Of a stretch of 64,000 nucleotides of DNA, positions 8,462-17,350 are shown piece after piece (the stretch's first letter is position 1; each line of letters starts with the position of its first letter). The stretch covers positions 1 to 64,000 of the forward strand of contig JAIBDD010000013.1 of the NCBI GenBank assembly GCA_024679565.1, in the 5' to 3' direction. This DNA comes from Bacteroidota bacterium (GTDB lineage Bacteria; Bacteroidota; Bacteroidia; NS11-12g; UBA9320). A program made the translations under genes and the position numbers. Below the pieces are notes generated by a model. The model made no database searches. It saw only the letters and a program-made list of their open reading frames with translations, and was not told where the DNA came from.

Positions 8462-9766
8462 ATGCCTAGCATTGCATTTTATACCCTTGGCTGTAAGCTC
8501 AATTTCTCTGAAACTTCCACCATTGGCCGCCAAGCCAAAGAGGAAGGATTTGAAGTCGTAGATTTTACAGAACCTGCTGATATATATGTAATCAATACAT
8601 GTTCGGTTACCGAAAACGCTGATAAAAAATGCAAGCGTGTTGTCAAGGAATCGAAAAAAAATAACCCAGAATCTTCCGTGGTCGTTATAGGGTGTTATGC
8701 ACAACTAAAACCCAAAGAAATTATAAATATTGATGGAGTTGATATGGTACTTGGCGCAGCCGAGAAGTTCAACTTGATGGAGCACCTTCAAAGCATAAAG
8801 GTGACTCCTAAGCAGATATTTAATGCGAATATCAAAGAAACCAATGTGTTTATTCCTGGATTTTCGGTAGGGGATAGAACGAGAAGTTTTATGAAGGTGC
8901 AGGATGGCTGCGATTATTTTTGTTCTTTTTGTACAATTCCATTGGCACGAGGCAAAAGTAGAAGCAATACGATTACTGAAACTCTTAAGGTGGCCAACGA
9001 AGTGGCACAAACAGAGGTGAAAGAAGTGGTGTTAACCGGCGTAAATATTGGTGATTTTGGTGTCGATACGGATGAGTCGTTTTATGACTTGGTGGAGACT
9101 TTAGATCAGGTTAAGGGAGTCGATAGGTTTCGAATTAGCAGTATAGAGCCAAATTTGCTTGAAGATCGTATCATCGAGTTTGTGGCTAACTCGAAACGGT
9201 TTGTTCCTCACTTTCATGTGCCTTTGCAGAGTGGGAATGACGAGATTTTGCAAAAAATGCGGCGCAAGTATTTGTCAGATTTATATGTAGACCGTGTAGC
9301 AAATATCAAAACTGCTATGCCACATGCCTGTATTGGTGTAGATGTTATTGTCGGGTTTCCTGGAGAGACTAAAGCACATTTCCTAGAAACCTATAATTTC
9401 TTAAACGAATTGGATATAAGTTATCTTCACGTGTTTCCATATTCTGAGCGTGCAAATACTACAGCTAAGAAGCTTGCCGGAAAGGTGTCGAAGGTTGAAA
9501 AGACAGAACGTGCTGATATGCTGCGCATTTTGTCGCATAAGAAACGCATGGCGTTTTACAGAAAACATTTAGGAGAAACAAGGACAGTGCTTTTTGAAGG
9601 AGAGAATAAAGATGGATTGATGTATGGGTTTACGGATAACTACATCAAAGTTGGCTTGCCTTTCGATAAATCGCTGGTCAATCAGTTGGTTGACGTAAAG
9701 TTGCTTGATCTTAACGCGGATGGTGTGGTAACTATAGAACGCGTTGAAGCCAACAGCATTGTGTGA
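8462..9766 (+). CDS. mtaB: tRNA t6A37 methylthiotransferase MtaB
   Basis: Radical-SAM methylthiotransferase that converts t6A37 to ms2t6A37 in tRNAs reading ANN codons. Residues 1-130 are the N-terminal methylthiotransferase domain with cluster cysteines C11, C47 and C78. The radical-SAM motif CDYFCSFC supplies C150, C154 and C157, followed by TIPLARG. The last 70 residues match a TRAM-type RNA-binding domain. The 434-residue length fits the MtaB/YqeV branch. The CKLN context of C11 (YTLGCKLNFSE) is typical of MtaB rather than MiaB (GCQMN). The ATG is four bases after the promoter -7 box. Confidence 0.93.
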   Translation: MPSIAFYTLGCKLNFSETSTIGRQAKEEGFEVVDFTEPADIYVINTCSVTENADKKCKRVVKESKKNNPESSVVVIGCYAQLKPKEIINIDGVDMVLGAAEKFNLMEHLQSIKVTPKQIFNANIKETNVFIPGFSVGDRTRSFMKVQDGCDYFCSFCTIPLARGKSRSNTITETLKVANEVAQTEVKEVVLTGVNIGDFGVDTDESFYDLVETLDQVKGVDRFRISSIEPNLLEDRIIEFVANSKRFVPHFHVPLQSGNDEILQKMRRKYLSDLYVDRVANIKTAMPHACIGVDVIVGFPGETKAHFLETYNFLNELDISYLHVFPYSERANTTAKKLAGKVSKVEKTERADMLRILSHKKRMAFYRKHLGETRTVLFEGENKDGLMYGFTDNYIKVGLPFDKSLVNQLVDVKLLDLNADGVVTIERVEANSIV

Positions 9767-9852
9767 CGTTCGGCTATAAATTGGAGTAGCCGGACTAAAT
9801 TGAATTAGCAATATCCATATTTTTTAAAGTATTTCGCACGAATTAGAAATCT

Positions 9853-11055
9853 ATGTTTCCAAATTTTTATTATGTATTCAAAGACCTGTTGGGCCTAGAA
9901 ATACCAGCTTTGGTATTTGTGAATACATTCGGATTTTTTGTGGCAATCGCATTTTTGCTTGCCAACTATACCATGCGACTTGAGTTAAAGCGCAAAGAAG
10001 AAGAAGGTTTACTGCAAGGAACTCCTGCAAAACAATGGTTTGGTAAACTTCCTACGGCTATGGATTATATATCCAATGCAGCGATGGGATTTATATTTGG
10101 TTGGAAGTTCTTATACCTTTTTACAAATGCCAGTAATTTATTTGATGACCCACAAAGTCACATTTTAAGTTCTGAAGGGTCGATAGGTCTTGGTTTACTT
10201 GCCGCGGCTGTAGCTGTCGGGTTTAAATACTACGATGCGAGAAAAGTAGCAAAAGAATATCCAAAACCCGTTTTAAAAGATACAACCATTCATACCTACC
10301 AGCGCATGGGAGCCATTACGTTGGTTGCTGCAATTGCTGGGTTGCTTGGTGCTAAGATATTTGACCACATGGAGCATTGGGATGAGTTTATTGAGAATCC
10401 CTTAAATGCCTTTTTGGATCCTTTTAGTGGGTTGACTTTTTACGGCGGATTGATTTGTGGTGGAGCAGCTGTGCTGTGGTATGCAAAGAAATACAACATT
10501 GGATGGAAACATATGTTGGATGTTGGTGGGCCAGCGATGATGTTGTCGTATGGCGTGGGTAGAATTGGTTGCCACATGTCTGGAGACGGTGATTGGGGTC
10601 AGGTAAATAATTTAACCAAGCCTGGTTTCTTGCCAGATTGGATGTGGGCATATACGTATCCCAATAATGTTGCAGGTATCTGTGATGCAGAAGCGCATAC
10701 CGCATGTCCTCCAGGACAGATTCCAGAGTTGGTATTGCCTGTATGGCCAACACCATTGTACGAAGCCATGATGTGTATTGGTTTGTTTTTTGTCCTGTGG
10801 TATCTACGCAAAAAAATCTCAATTCCTGGGGTAATGTTTAGTGTTTACCTTTTTCTTGCCGGTTTCGAGCGGTTTTGGATTGAAAAAATTCGTGTGAATG
10901 CAGTATATAAAATAGGTGGTATGGAAATCACTCAGGCTGAATTAATCTCTGTAGGTATGATGATTGGGGCAATCGCATTGTTTATTTATTCTCGAAAAAC
11001 AAATACACTCAAGTCGTCTCTTGATGAAACCCCAACTGATGCTACCTCTTCCTAA
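9853..11055 (+). CDS. lgt: Prolipoprotein diacylglyceryl transferase
   Basis: Lgt attaches diacylglycerol from phosphatidylglycerol to the lipobox cysteine of prolipoproteins in the inner membrane. The Lgt signature GRIGCHMSGDGDWG is at 236-249, and the upstream SGLTFYGGL (192-200) matches the conserved segment around the catalytic face. At 400 residues it is about 100 longer than the E. coli enzyme: residues 44-150 hold extra hydrophobic segments, and a cysteine-containing loop (about 252-295) follows the signature. Multiple membrane helices are visible. Several lipoproteins in this window (M49, M14 and the 44191-44739 protein) are likely substrates. The gene stands alone with no clear TAnnTTTG box. 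Confidence 0.93.
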   Translation: MFPNFYYVFKDLLGLEIPALVFVNTFGFFVAIAFLLANYTMRLELKRKEEEGLLQGTPAKQWFGKLPTAMDYISNAAMGFIFGWKFLYLFTNASNLFDDPQSHILSSEGSIGLGLLAAAVAVGFKYYDARKVAKEYPKPVLKDTTIHTYQRMGAITLVAAIAGLLGAKIFDHMEHWDEFIENPLNAFLDPFSGLTFYGGLICGGAAVLWYAKKYNIGWKHMLDVGGPAMMLSYGVGRIGCHMSGDGDWGQVNNLTKPGFLPDWMWAYTYPNNVAGICDAEAHTACPPGQIPELVLPVWPTPLYEAMMCIGLFFVLWYLRKKISIPGVMFSVYLFLAGFERFWIEKIRVNAVYKIGGMEITQAELISVGMMIGAIALFIYSRKTNTLKSSLDETPTDATSS

Positions 11056-11129
11056 ATTGAGCAATCTTAGGGTTATGATGTATCTCATTTTATTACGCGT
11101 GTAGGTTTGAAATTTACGTTTACTAGAAA

Positions 11130-12851
11130 TTAATCGTTGGGCGGTAGTTTAACCTTGTACTTTAATATGCGCACAGGGTTTCTTTCAAATTTAAAAGAGA
11201 AATTTTCGTCGTATACGGTCAGTTGACCATTCCTTAAATCAATGGCTTGTACTTGCTGTAGTTCATTGTTAGCCTCCCCAAAAACATTTGTTCCTTCTAC
11301 ACCAGTTCCAGCAAGCGTTTGTAGTTTTTTACCGTCCCATATCATAATGTAGTTATCCGAATAAAATGCGGTGTATTCCCCACTGCTACTGGCGCATAAT
11401 CTGTCTTCATATTTACTTGTACCACTAAATGTTAAGCCAAGTTGAAACAAAGTGTCGATGTTATATAAGCCGGTCTCAACGGAGTAAACCGTTTGTGTAA
11501 ATTGGTTATAGCCATTGCTGTTAATGGTAACCCCATTGCTGCTTGTTGTTAATCGGCAATCTCCAGTACCGTGCAGATTCTCTTTAATTCCTAGTATTTG
11601 TTTTTGTAAAAAAAAGCCGTCACGTTCCGTATACAAACAGTATCTGCCAACACCGGAAGTATCTTCTTCAAAGGTCAAAAAAGCAAAGTCTTTCCGCAAA
11701 TCTGAACCAACAAAGCCCATGAATTTCAATCTAGGAATAATTTCAGTTGACTCGGGATAGTAGTGCCAAGTAAAATAGTAGTTGCCGTTTTCGTCAAATA
11801 GGTGCACATTTTGCAATCCGCCCTTAACCATTCGCTCAGGCCAGTCAAGTCGTACGTAGTACAAATCGCCTAAATCTGAAAACCCAACTTTTCCTATGTT
11901 GTGTACATTGTCAACGTCGTCGTGCCACCGGTCCATCGCATTCAAATTGTATTCTGTTTTGCCTAATTCCCCCATACGCACTGGATTTGTCGCCTCTTTT
12001 ACTGCTGTTAATGTCGATAGCATTCTTGGATATTTCTGCTCCCAATGGTGCTGATTGATTTTAAAAATAGAATCACGAATGGTTGGAACGGATTGGAAAC
12101 TTGTGTTTGTGGCTAACATCGCTCTTCTAACAAAATAGGCTGAGGCATACTGTGCCATCTGGCTGCTGTCTTTTGGGTATTGAACGTTAATGCAGTCACA
12201 ATTTTGATGGATGTCGCGATTCACAATTGTGAACTGCTCTGAATCTTCCACAGCGTTGTTTATTGATTTTAATAACGCTAAATATCGGTTCTGTAATCGC
12301 GCTAGTTTTGATTTCGGAGAGAATGATGCGATCAAACACATACTCGCCATGTCGGCAATGTATTCATTGCAGTTTAAGTTCTCATATTTGCCACTATGCC
12401 TTTGTGCAAGATGATGTCCTAACTCATGCGACATAAGCATTAATACATTGTACTGAGCAAGTGCTTTGGCTTCCTTTTCGTTAGAGAAAAAATCATCTGG
12501 CTTCCATTTGGAATGGGTGAGGTGCTTGCTCCATGTATTCCAATACTGTTTTGTTTGACTGTCTGCTGGGAACGCGCTAACGGCAATGATTGGTCTGTGA
12601 TAGACATTATTATAATAATTGTATAGAGCAAAAGGAGAGTCTTTATACCAATATAAATCTGGACTTACCGACAAGTCTTGACTTAAGAAGTACGACTCCA
12701 AAATAGCTGTTGTGCCTTCGAAGTCACTGGACTTGATGGCAGAATAAAGTCGCTTTTCAAAAGATTTTTCTTTGGCATATGTGTCAAAGGATATGCAACA
12801 GAAGAAAACAACAGAAAATACTATTGGGACGCGTCTGTGTATTTTGGTCAT
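11130..12851 (-). CDS. M48-like secreted zinc metalloprotease
   Basis: A gluzincin-type protease. HELGHH is at residues 142-147 counted from the chosen start, and NEYIADM (162-168) supplies a candidate third ligand (E163), as in M48-type peptidases. I chose ATG 12849-12851 (MTKIHRR) because it begins a basic-then-hydrophobic signal peptide (residues 8-26, ending DTYA). The longer frame from 12923 adds 24 residues with no signal-like features. The 573-residue length exceeds minimal M48 enzymes. The C-terminal 300 residues contain several short repeated beta-type segments and could be a propeller, which is inference. A role in periplasmic or surface proteolysis is likely. The gene is convergent with lgt and follows the flavoprotein gene by 29 bases. 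Confidence 0.72.
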   Translation of the reverse strand: MTKIHRRVPIVFSVVFFCCISFDTYAKEKSFEKRLYSAIKSSDFEGTTAILESYFLSQDLSVSPDLYWYKDSPFALYNYYNNVYHRPIIAVSAFPADSQTKQYWNTWSKHLTHSKWKPDDFFSNEKEAKALAQYNVLMLMSHELGHHLAQRHSGKYENLNCNEYIADMASMCLIASFSPKSKLARLQNRYLALLKSINNAVEDSEQFTIVNRDIHQNCDCINVQYPKDSSQMAQYASAYFVRRAMLATNTSFQSVPTIRDSIFKINQHHWEQKYPRMLSTLTAVKEATNPVRMGELGKTEYNLNAMDRWHDDVDNVHNIGKVGFSDLGDLYYVRLDWPERMVKGGLQNVHLFDENGNYYFTWHYYPESTEIIPRLKFMGFVGSDLRKDFAFLTFEEDTSGVGRYCLYTERDGFFLQKQILGIKENLHGTGDCRLTTSSNGVTINSNGYNQFTQTVYSVETGLYNIDTLFQLGLTFSGTSKYEDRLCASSSGEYTAFYSDNYIMIWDGKKLQTLAGTGVEGTNVFGEANNELQQVQAIDLRNGQLTVYDENFSFKFERNPVRILKYKVKLPPND

Positions 12852-12880
12852 GTGCCGAAAATACAAAAATCGGTAAGGAT

Positions 12881-14086
12881 TTAGGTTTTGATGTTGGTGC
12901 CGATCATGAAGCCACCAGTCCAAGCAGCTTGGAAGTTAAACCCTCCAGTAACGGCATCAATGTCCAATACTTCGCCAGCTAAATACAAATTTGGAAATCG
13001 TTTAGCACTAAAATCAGTAAAGTCGATTTCTGATAAATCCACTCCGCCAGAAGTAACGAATTCGTCTTTATTGGTGCTTTTCCCTGTTACTTGAACATTG
13101 AGTTTTAACAATAGGTCTGTGAACTTACGAATCTGTTTCTTTCCAATTTCAGCATAGTTACGGTTGCTGGTTATCCCACTGAGTTCGCAACAGCGTTGCC
13201 AAAACCGCTTCGGAATATCTAATATGGGTTTGTTAATGACGTGTTTCTTAGGATTTGTTTCCTGCTCTAGTTTGATGGCCGTAATAAGTTCTTTCTCAGA
13301 TATCCCCAGCCAATTTATCGTTATTGGGAAATTGTAATTCAAGCCATGTAACTCTCTTGCTCCCCAAGCGGATAATTTTAATATAGCTGGTCCAGATAAG
13401 CCTTCATGTGTAATTAGGATTGGACCAGATTGTTGAATTGGCTTGCCTCCAACCTTTACCGTTGCATTAGGGAAACTAACACCTGGTAAATCGGCGAATA
13501 GTTCCTGTTTGCAATGAAAAGTAAACAAGCTTGGTACAGGTGGAACAATGGTTAATCCCATTAATACTAGTGATTTCCAGATAGCAGGACTGCCACCTGA
13601 AGCAATAATCAAAACGTCTGTTGCCATATCGCCTGAAGACGTCTGAATTGTCCACAGAGAGCTTTTCTGGATAAAGCCTGTAGCCCTGTAACCGAACTTA
13701 ACTTCGATGTTAAGCTTGTCTGCCTTAAATACTAAGGCGTTGGCAATAGATCTCGAATCGTCACTTATTGGAAATACCCGCCCGTCTGATTCCGTTTTTA
13801 GACGAACACCTTCCTTCTCAAACCAATTTTGTGTGTCGCGACAGTTAAAAGATTTGAATGGTTCTAATAATTGATGCTCACCGCGAGGGTAATGTTTTAC
13901 TAGCTTTTCTGGTTCCCATATGGCATTGGTAACGTTACATCGACCACCACCAGAAATCAACACTTTCGAAAGCGCCTTGTTGCTGCCTTCCAAGATAACC
14001 ACTTCTGCATCAGTATTTTTTTCGGCGGCATGAATTGCGGCAAAATACCCAGCTGCGCCGGCTCCTATGATGGTAATTCTTTTAAT
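12881..14086 (-). CDS. HI0933/YhiN-type FAD-dependent oxidoreductase with apparent ATT start
   Basis: Flavoprotein of the HI0933/YhiN (BaiN-like) family; the substrate is unknown. The nucleotide-binding Rossmann motif GAGAAGYFAA is near the N-terminus and the family signature VLISGGGRCNVTN follows, with a C-terminal VTGGFNFQAAWTGG flavin-contact segment. The first canonical start is GTG at 14000-14002, but it would delete the whole GxGxxG motif. The frame stays open upstream to a TAA at 14099-14101 with no ATG, GTG, TTG or CTG. Homologues usually begin M-K-R/K-hydrophobic, which places the start at ATT 14084-14086 (ATT AAA AGA ATT ACC). ATA at 14087-14089 is an alternative. An exact TAnnTTTG promoter box lies 15 bases before the ATT. 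A base error changing ATG is the other explanation. Confidence 0.85.
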   Translation of the reverse strand: MKRITIIGAGAAGYFAAIHAAEKNTDAEVVILEGSNKALSKVLISGGGRCNVTNAIWEPEKLVKHYPRGEHQLLEPFKSFNCRDTQNWFEKEGVRLKTESDGRVFPISDDSRSIANALVFKADKLNIEVKFGYRATGFIQKSSLWTIQTSSGDMATDVLIIASGGSPAIWKSLVLMGLTIVPPVPSLFTFHCKQELFADLPGVSFPNATVKVGGKPIQQSGPILITHEGLSGPAILKLSAWGARELHGLNYNFPITINWLGISEKELITAIKLEQETNPKKHVINKPILDIPKRFWQRCCELSGITSNRNYAEIGKKQIRKFTDLLLKLNVQVTGKSTNKDEFVTSGGVDLSEIDFTDFSAKRFPNLYLAGEVLDIDAVTGGFNFQAAWTGGFMIGTNIKT

Positions 14087-14101
14087 TATTAATTCTTTTT
14101 A

Positions 14102-14109
14102 CAAAGGTA
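14102..14109 (-). promoter_or_regulatory. Promoter -7 box of the flavoprotein gene
   Basis: On the minus strand the sequence is TACCTTTG, an exact TAnnTTTG match, 15 bases upstream of the proposed ATT start. Its -33 region would fall inside the inverted-repeat element that begins 4 bases away, and no TTG is visible there. Confidence 0.6.
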
Positions 14110-14112
14110 GGA

Positions 14113-14310
14113 ATAAGGGAGTTACCACCCCTAGAACCCCGTTTTCATTTTTTCTTTAAAAAAAAACGAAACAGACGTGTCCGCCTGCCGGCGGAAAATC
14201 AAGACTTCTGAACTTTTCTTTGAACTCTACGTAAATCTTTTCGTTGCTTAGGGCTTCCGCCCTATAACTGGATTTCATTCTTTTTAGGCAAAAAGAACGA
14301 AACAAGAAAA
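14113..14310 (+). repeat. Left arm of the inverted-repeat element
   Basis: Contains the 20-base core at 14178-14197 and the AGGGCTTCCGCCCTATAAC block at 14250-14268. The spacing between core and block is about 30 bases longer than in the right arm, so the arms have diverged by an insertion or deletion. The arm starts 4 bases from the flavoprotein promoter box. Confidence 0.6.
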
Positions 14311-14584
14311 GCCTTAAAATAATAAGCCCTTCGTTTTGGCACGCTCAACCTTCCACCTCATCTAGGCCACCAAAACCCTTACCGCACATCGCCGATTATT
14401 TTTGGCCGTGCACACTTCGTATCATTGCAATATTTACCTGACGACGAACAAGAGCGTTGGCCTGACAGAAATGCGGGGGAGCGGTAGGGAGAATTGAAGA
14501 TGGTTTAGAAAATCAGCAAAAGTGCTTGAGACTTTTGTTAGATTTTTTTGGCATCTGCAAGAGCGGGAAGGAAGCATATTTCTA

Positions 14585-14750
14585 TCGAACGTTTTTGCCT
14601 ACTTTTTGCGTTCAAAAAGTGGGATCGGTTATAGGGCGATAGCCCTAAAAGTCAATCAGATAAAAGACTTTCCGCCGGCAGGCGGACACAGTTTGTTTAC
14701 TTTTTGGTCCCCAAAAGTGAAAGCGGGTTAAAGGGTTGTTAAGCCCTTAT
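14585..14750 (-). repeat. Right arm of the inverted-repeat element
   Basis: Inverted copy of the left arm: block GTTATAGGGCGATAGCCCT at 14628-14646 and core TTTCCGCCGGCAGGCGGACA at 14669-14688. It also holds the local palindrome ACTTTTTGCGTTCAAAAAGT at 14601-14620. It ends about 80 bases before the VWA gene's stop. Confidence 0.6.
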
Positions 14751-14764
14751 AGAACAATTTGAAA

Positions 14765-14796
14765 TAAAAAAAATCCCGAAGCATGACCCCGGGATT
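14765..14796 (-). terminator. Terminator after the VWA-protein gene
   Basis: On the minus strand, AATCCCG (14790-14796) pairs with CGGGATT (14772-14778) around an 11-base loop and is followed by a run of eight or more T. It lies 37 bases past the stop of the VWA gene, so it closes the sigma factor-VWA operon. Confidence 0.75.
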
Positions 14797-14832
14797 AAAG
14801 TGTCCATACAGACAATTAGGATATGAAGTACC

Positions 14833-17331
14833 TTATTCCTTCGTATACACTTGATACAAGCGTTTGGCCTTTTTCATTAAAGTCAATAATTCTTCTCTGT
14901 CCTCATTAAAATCTGCACCCTTAGCGTCTTGAAGTATGCTTTCAGCAAGCGTAAAATCCTTTTGGTTGATAAACTTGCTTTGACGTAGTTGCTGTGCATA
15001 TAGCGCTACACCAGATGCGAATTGAAAATCTTGACTGGCAGTACTAAACGATGTAACACTGTTGGTCATGGTCTTTACAAGAAGTTGACTAGTCGTGCCT
15101 TTCGGTTGTTTGTATCGCAACTTAACCGTCAACATCTCATCACCAAAATCTGTAAGCGACATATCATTCGGTTTTTGATATTTTAGATCAATTCCTCCTG
15201 GTATAGCCTCATCGCTATTACCAGGAATTACTTCGTAGAGTGCTGTCACTGTATGTCCGGCACCTAACTCTCCGCCATCTTTGGTGTCATCGTTAAAGTC
15301 CTGTGGAGGCATTTTGCGGTTTTCGTAGCCTATCAACCGATACGCTTTTACATGCTTTGGGTTGAACTCAACTTGTATTTTTACATCTTTAGCAATAGTA
15401 AAAAGCGTTGCTCTAATTTCTCGGTTAAACACTTTTTCTGATTCTCTGTATGTATCGATATAGAAGTAGTTGCCGTTTCCATTGTCGGCTATAGTTTCCA
15501 TTTTTGAATCTTGGTAATTCCCCATTCCAAAACCACAAACTGTGATGAACACCCCTTTGTTGCGGTTATTGACAATTAGTTTTTTCATTTCACTATCCGC
15601 ACTTTGACCAACATTAAAATCACCATCTGTGCACATGATTACACGATTGTTGCCGTTTGAAATCAAGTTTTCGACCGCTACGTTATAAGCAAGCTTAATT
15701 CCTTCTCCTCCAGCTGTTGAACCACCAGCATCCAATTTATTAATCTTTCTTTTTATGTATTCTTTTTCGTTACAAGCGGTTGATTCCAAAGCGAGACCAG
15801 CCGCACCAGCATACGTAACAATCGCGATTCTATCGTTAGCGCCCATTTGGTCAATCAACAATTTCATTGATTTTTTAACCAATGGAAGTTTGTTTTCAGA
15901 ATCCATTGAGCCACTCACATCAATTAGGAAAACCAAATTGCTGTTTTGCTTTTCTGCATAATTGATGTCTTTTCCTTTTAATCCAATTCGTACCAAGTTG
16001 TGACTATCATTCCAAGGACAAGTTGCATTTTCGAGATTAATCGAAAACGGCATTCCTGCATCTGGTTCTGGGTAGTTGTAGTCGAAGTAGTTAATAAATT
16101 CTTCAACACGAACAGCATCTTTAGGGACAATCGTATTGCCATTTATCTTGGTACGCATAACGGCGTAACTCGCTTTGTCTACGTCTATTCCAAAGGTCGA
16201 CAGAGGTTCTTGAGTTGGACGTTTATACTCGTTTTCGATTAAGGGTAAATAGGACTCAGTGTTATTTGGTTCGTAGTAGCCCAGTTGGCGGCCAGCTGAT
16301 AAACCTCCAACTGAATCGGCAACTATACATTGGTATTTCTCATTTTCTACTACACGTTTGGCAGGAATCTGAATCTCACTATTGGCATTAATTTTCAGTT
16401 TACCCTTATTTCTGTGTCGTGTAATCTTTGTTGCAGCTAACGTGCCGGTTTGGTGTGTGGCAATCGCTCCAACTCTTCTAGCCGGCAGAGTGCTAATATC
16501 TTTAGAGCTTAAGGTTGTTTGATTTACGTCTTTAGTTAATGCATCAGCGTCAACATAATTGCCTACTCCATCAGCGTCTACAGCTGAATTGTCGACAAAC
16601 CCAATATTGTCAGACGCTTTATATGTCGTCTTATTGTCCAGGTCTCCTGTGGCGAGCGAGAAAGTTCCGCTTCCCGTGTACGCAGCACTTACATCCGGTG
16701 CGGTATAACTTAAAGTCAATTGGTCAGTTGACTGAATGTTATCGACGTTGAATGTAATTGGTGTGGTGGGTGAAAAGGCCTGATTTACCTGTGTTTGGCT
16801 GGTCTGATCTGTTTGGCCAGAACCAAAGTCCCACGAATAGGTCACTGCTCCAGTATTAACAGTATTAGTATTTGAAAAAGTAACGTCATTTCCCGATGTC
16901 AGTATCGAATCTGCACTAACCAATACCGGATTGTCATTGGGTTGATGAACAATTGTGTTTGGATCTCGCAATGCGTCGCCAGCTTTGCCGTCCCAAGGAC
17001 CAGTGGTTGGTGTTTCGAGTTTAGGTGTTTTAGGTGCAGGTATATTTTCGATATTAACTATTTCGTCTTGATTGGTATCATTGGGGGTAACTGATTTATC
17101 GCTTCCCATATTGACTTCAACAATCGCCGGTTTAATCTCGTCTTTAAATACACCGTTTACTGCAAAGATTATGGCCAATGTAGCAGCAATGCCTGTGATC
17201 CATCGCCAGTAAACTATGTTTGGTTTATCATCATTGTTTAACGCGGATTCAATGTTGTCCCAAATCTCAGGTTTAGGTTCGTATGTTTTTAGGTTGTTTA
17301 ACCCTTTTTTATTTTGCCCTTTGTTATTCAT
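14833..17331 (-). CDS. VWA-domain membrane protein (YfbK-like) with anti-sigma-like N-terminus
   Basis: An 832-residue membrane protein. Residues 1-40 are cytoplasmic and carry KPEIWDNIESAL, like the N-termini of Bacteroidota anti-sigma factors. A membrane helix follows at about 41-60. A low-complexity, Thr/Asn-rich periplasmic region (about 80-340) contains a PKD-like YSWDFGSG at 165-172 and a DISTLPARRVGAIATHQTG stretch (278-296) resembling TonB-dependent receptor plug motifs. Then come a VWA N-terminal domain (about 353-450), a VWA domain with intact MIDAS DVSGS (471-475), and a C-terminal DUF3520-like domain (about 650-825). The ECF sigma gene lies 19 bases upstream in the same operon. 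Regulation of that sigma factor by the N-terminus is inference; the VWA annotation is firm. Confidence 0.88.
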   Translation of the reverse strand: MNNKGQNKKGLNNLKTYEPKPEIWDNIESALNNDDKPNIVYWRWITGIAATLAIIFAVNGVFKDEIKPAIVEVNMGSDKSVTPNDTNQDEIVNIENIPAPKTPKLETPTTGPWDGKAGDALRDPNTIVHQPNDNPVLVSADSILTSGNDVTFSNTNTVNTGAVTYSWDFGSGQTDQTSQTQVNQAFSPTTPITFNVDNIQSTDQLTLSYTAPDVSAAYTGSGTFSLATGDLDNKTTYKASDNIGFVDNSAVDADGVGNYVDADALTKDVNQTTLSSKDISTLPARRVGAIATHQTGTLAATKITRHRNKGKLKINANSEIQIPAKRVVENEKYQCIVADSVGGLSAGRQLGYYEPNNTESYLPLIENEYKRPTQEPLSTFGIDVDKASYAVMRTKINGNTIVPKDAVRVEEFINYFDYNYPEPDAGMPFSINLENATCPWNDSHNLVRIGLKGKDINYAEKQNSNLVFLIDVSGSMDSENKLPLVKKSMKLLIDQMGANDRIAIVTYAGAAGLALESTACNEKEYIKRKINKLDAGGSTAGGEGIKLAYNVAVENLISNGNNRVIMCTDGDFNVGQSADSEMKKLIVNNRNKGVFITVCGFGMGNYQDSKMETIADNGNGNYFYIDTYRESEKVFNREIRATLFTIAKDVKIQVEFNPKHVKAYRLIGYENRKMPPQDFNDDTKDGGELGAGHTVTALYEVIPGNSDEAIPGGIDLKYQKPNDMSLTDFGDEMLTVKLRYKQPKGTTSQLLVKTMTNSVTSFSTASQDFQFASGVALYAQQLRQSKFINQKDFTLAESILQDAKGADFNEDREELLTLMKKAKRLYQVYTKE

Positions 17332-17350
17332 TTTCTTCTAGTTTAATTGG

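Larger units (their letters stand above)
14113..14750. repeat. 638-bp non-coding element with long imperfect terminal inverted repeats
   Basis: This stretch has no convincing gene. Its two ends are inverted copies of each other. The left end (from ATAAGGG at 14113) and the reverse complement of the right end (from ATAAGGG at 14750) share ATAAGGG, then AACCC and TTTCA blocks, a perfect 20-base core TGTCCGCCTGCCGGCGGAAA (14178-14197 and 14669-14688), the block AGGGCT-NN-CGCCCTATAAC (14250-14268 and 14628-14646), and a CTTTTT/AAAAAG palindrome. The centre (about 14320-14580) is unique. The layout suggests a non-autonomous transposable element (MITE-like) or a family of Bacteroidota intergenic repeats. 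No transposase or target duplication was recognised. Confidence 0.65.

Noticed and set aside
12852-12923. Longer N-terminus of the M48-like gene
   Set aside because: The 24 extra residues are histidine- and asparagine-rich and precede a clear signal peptide that starts at MTKIHRR. The extension would bury the signal peptide.
14522-14731. A 69-codon plus-strand frame inside the inverted-repeat element
   Set aside because: It runs through the right arm, including the repeat core, has no family resemblance and an odd composition. It looks like an open frame by chance.
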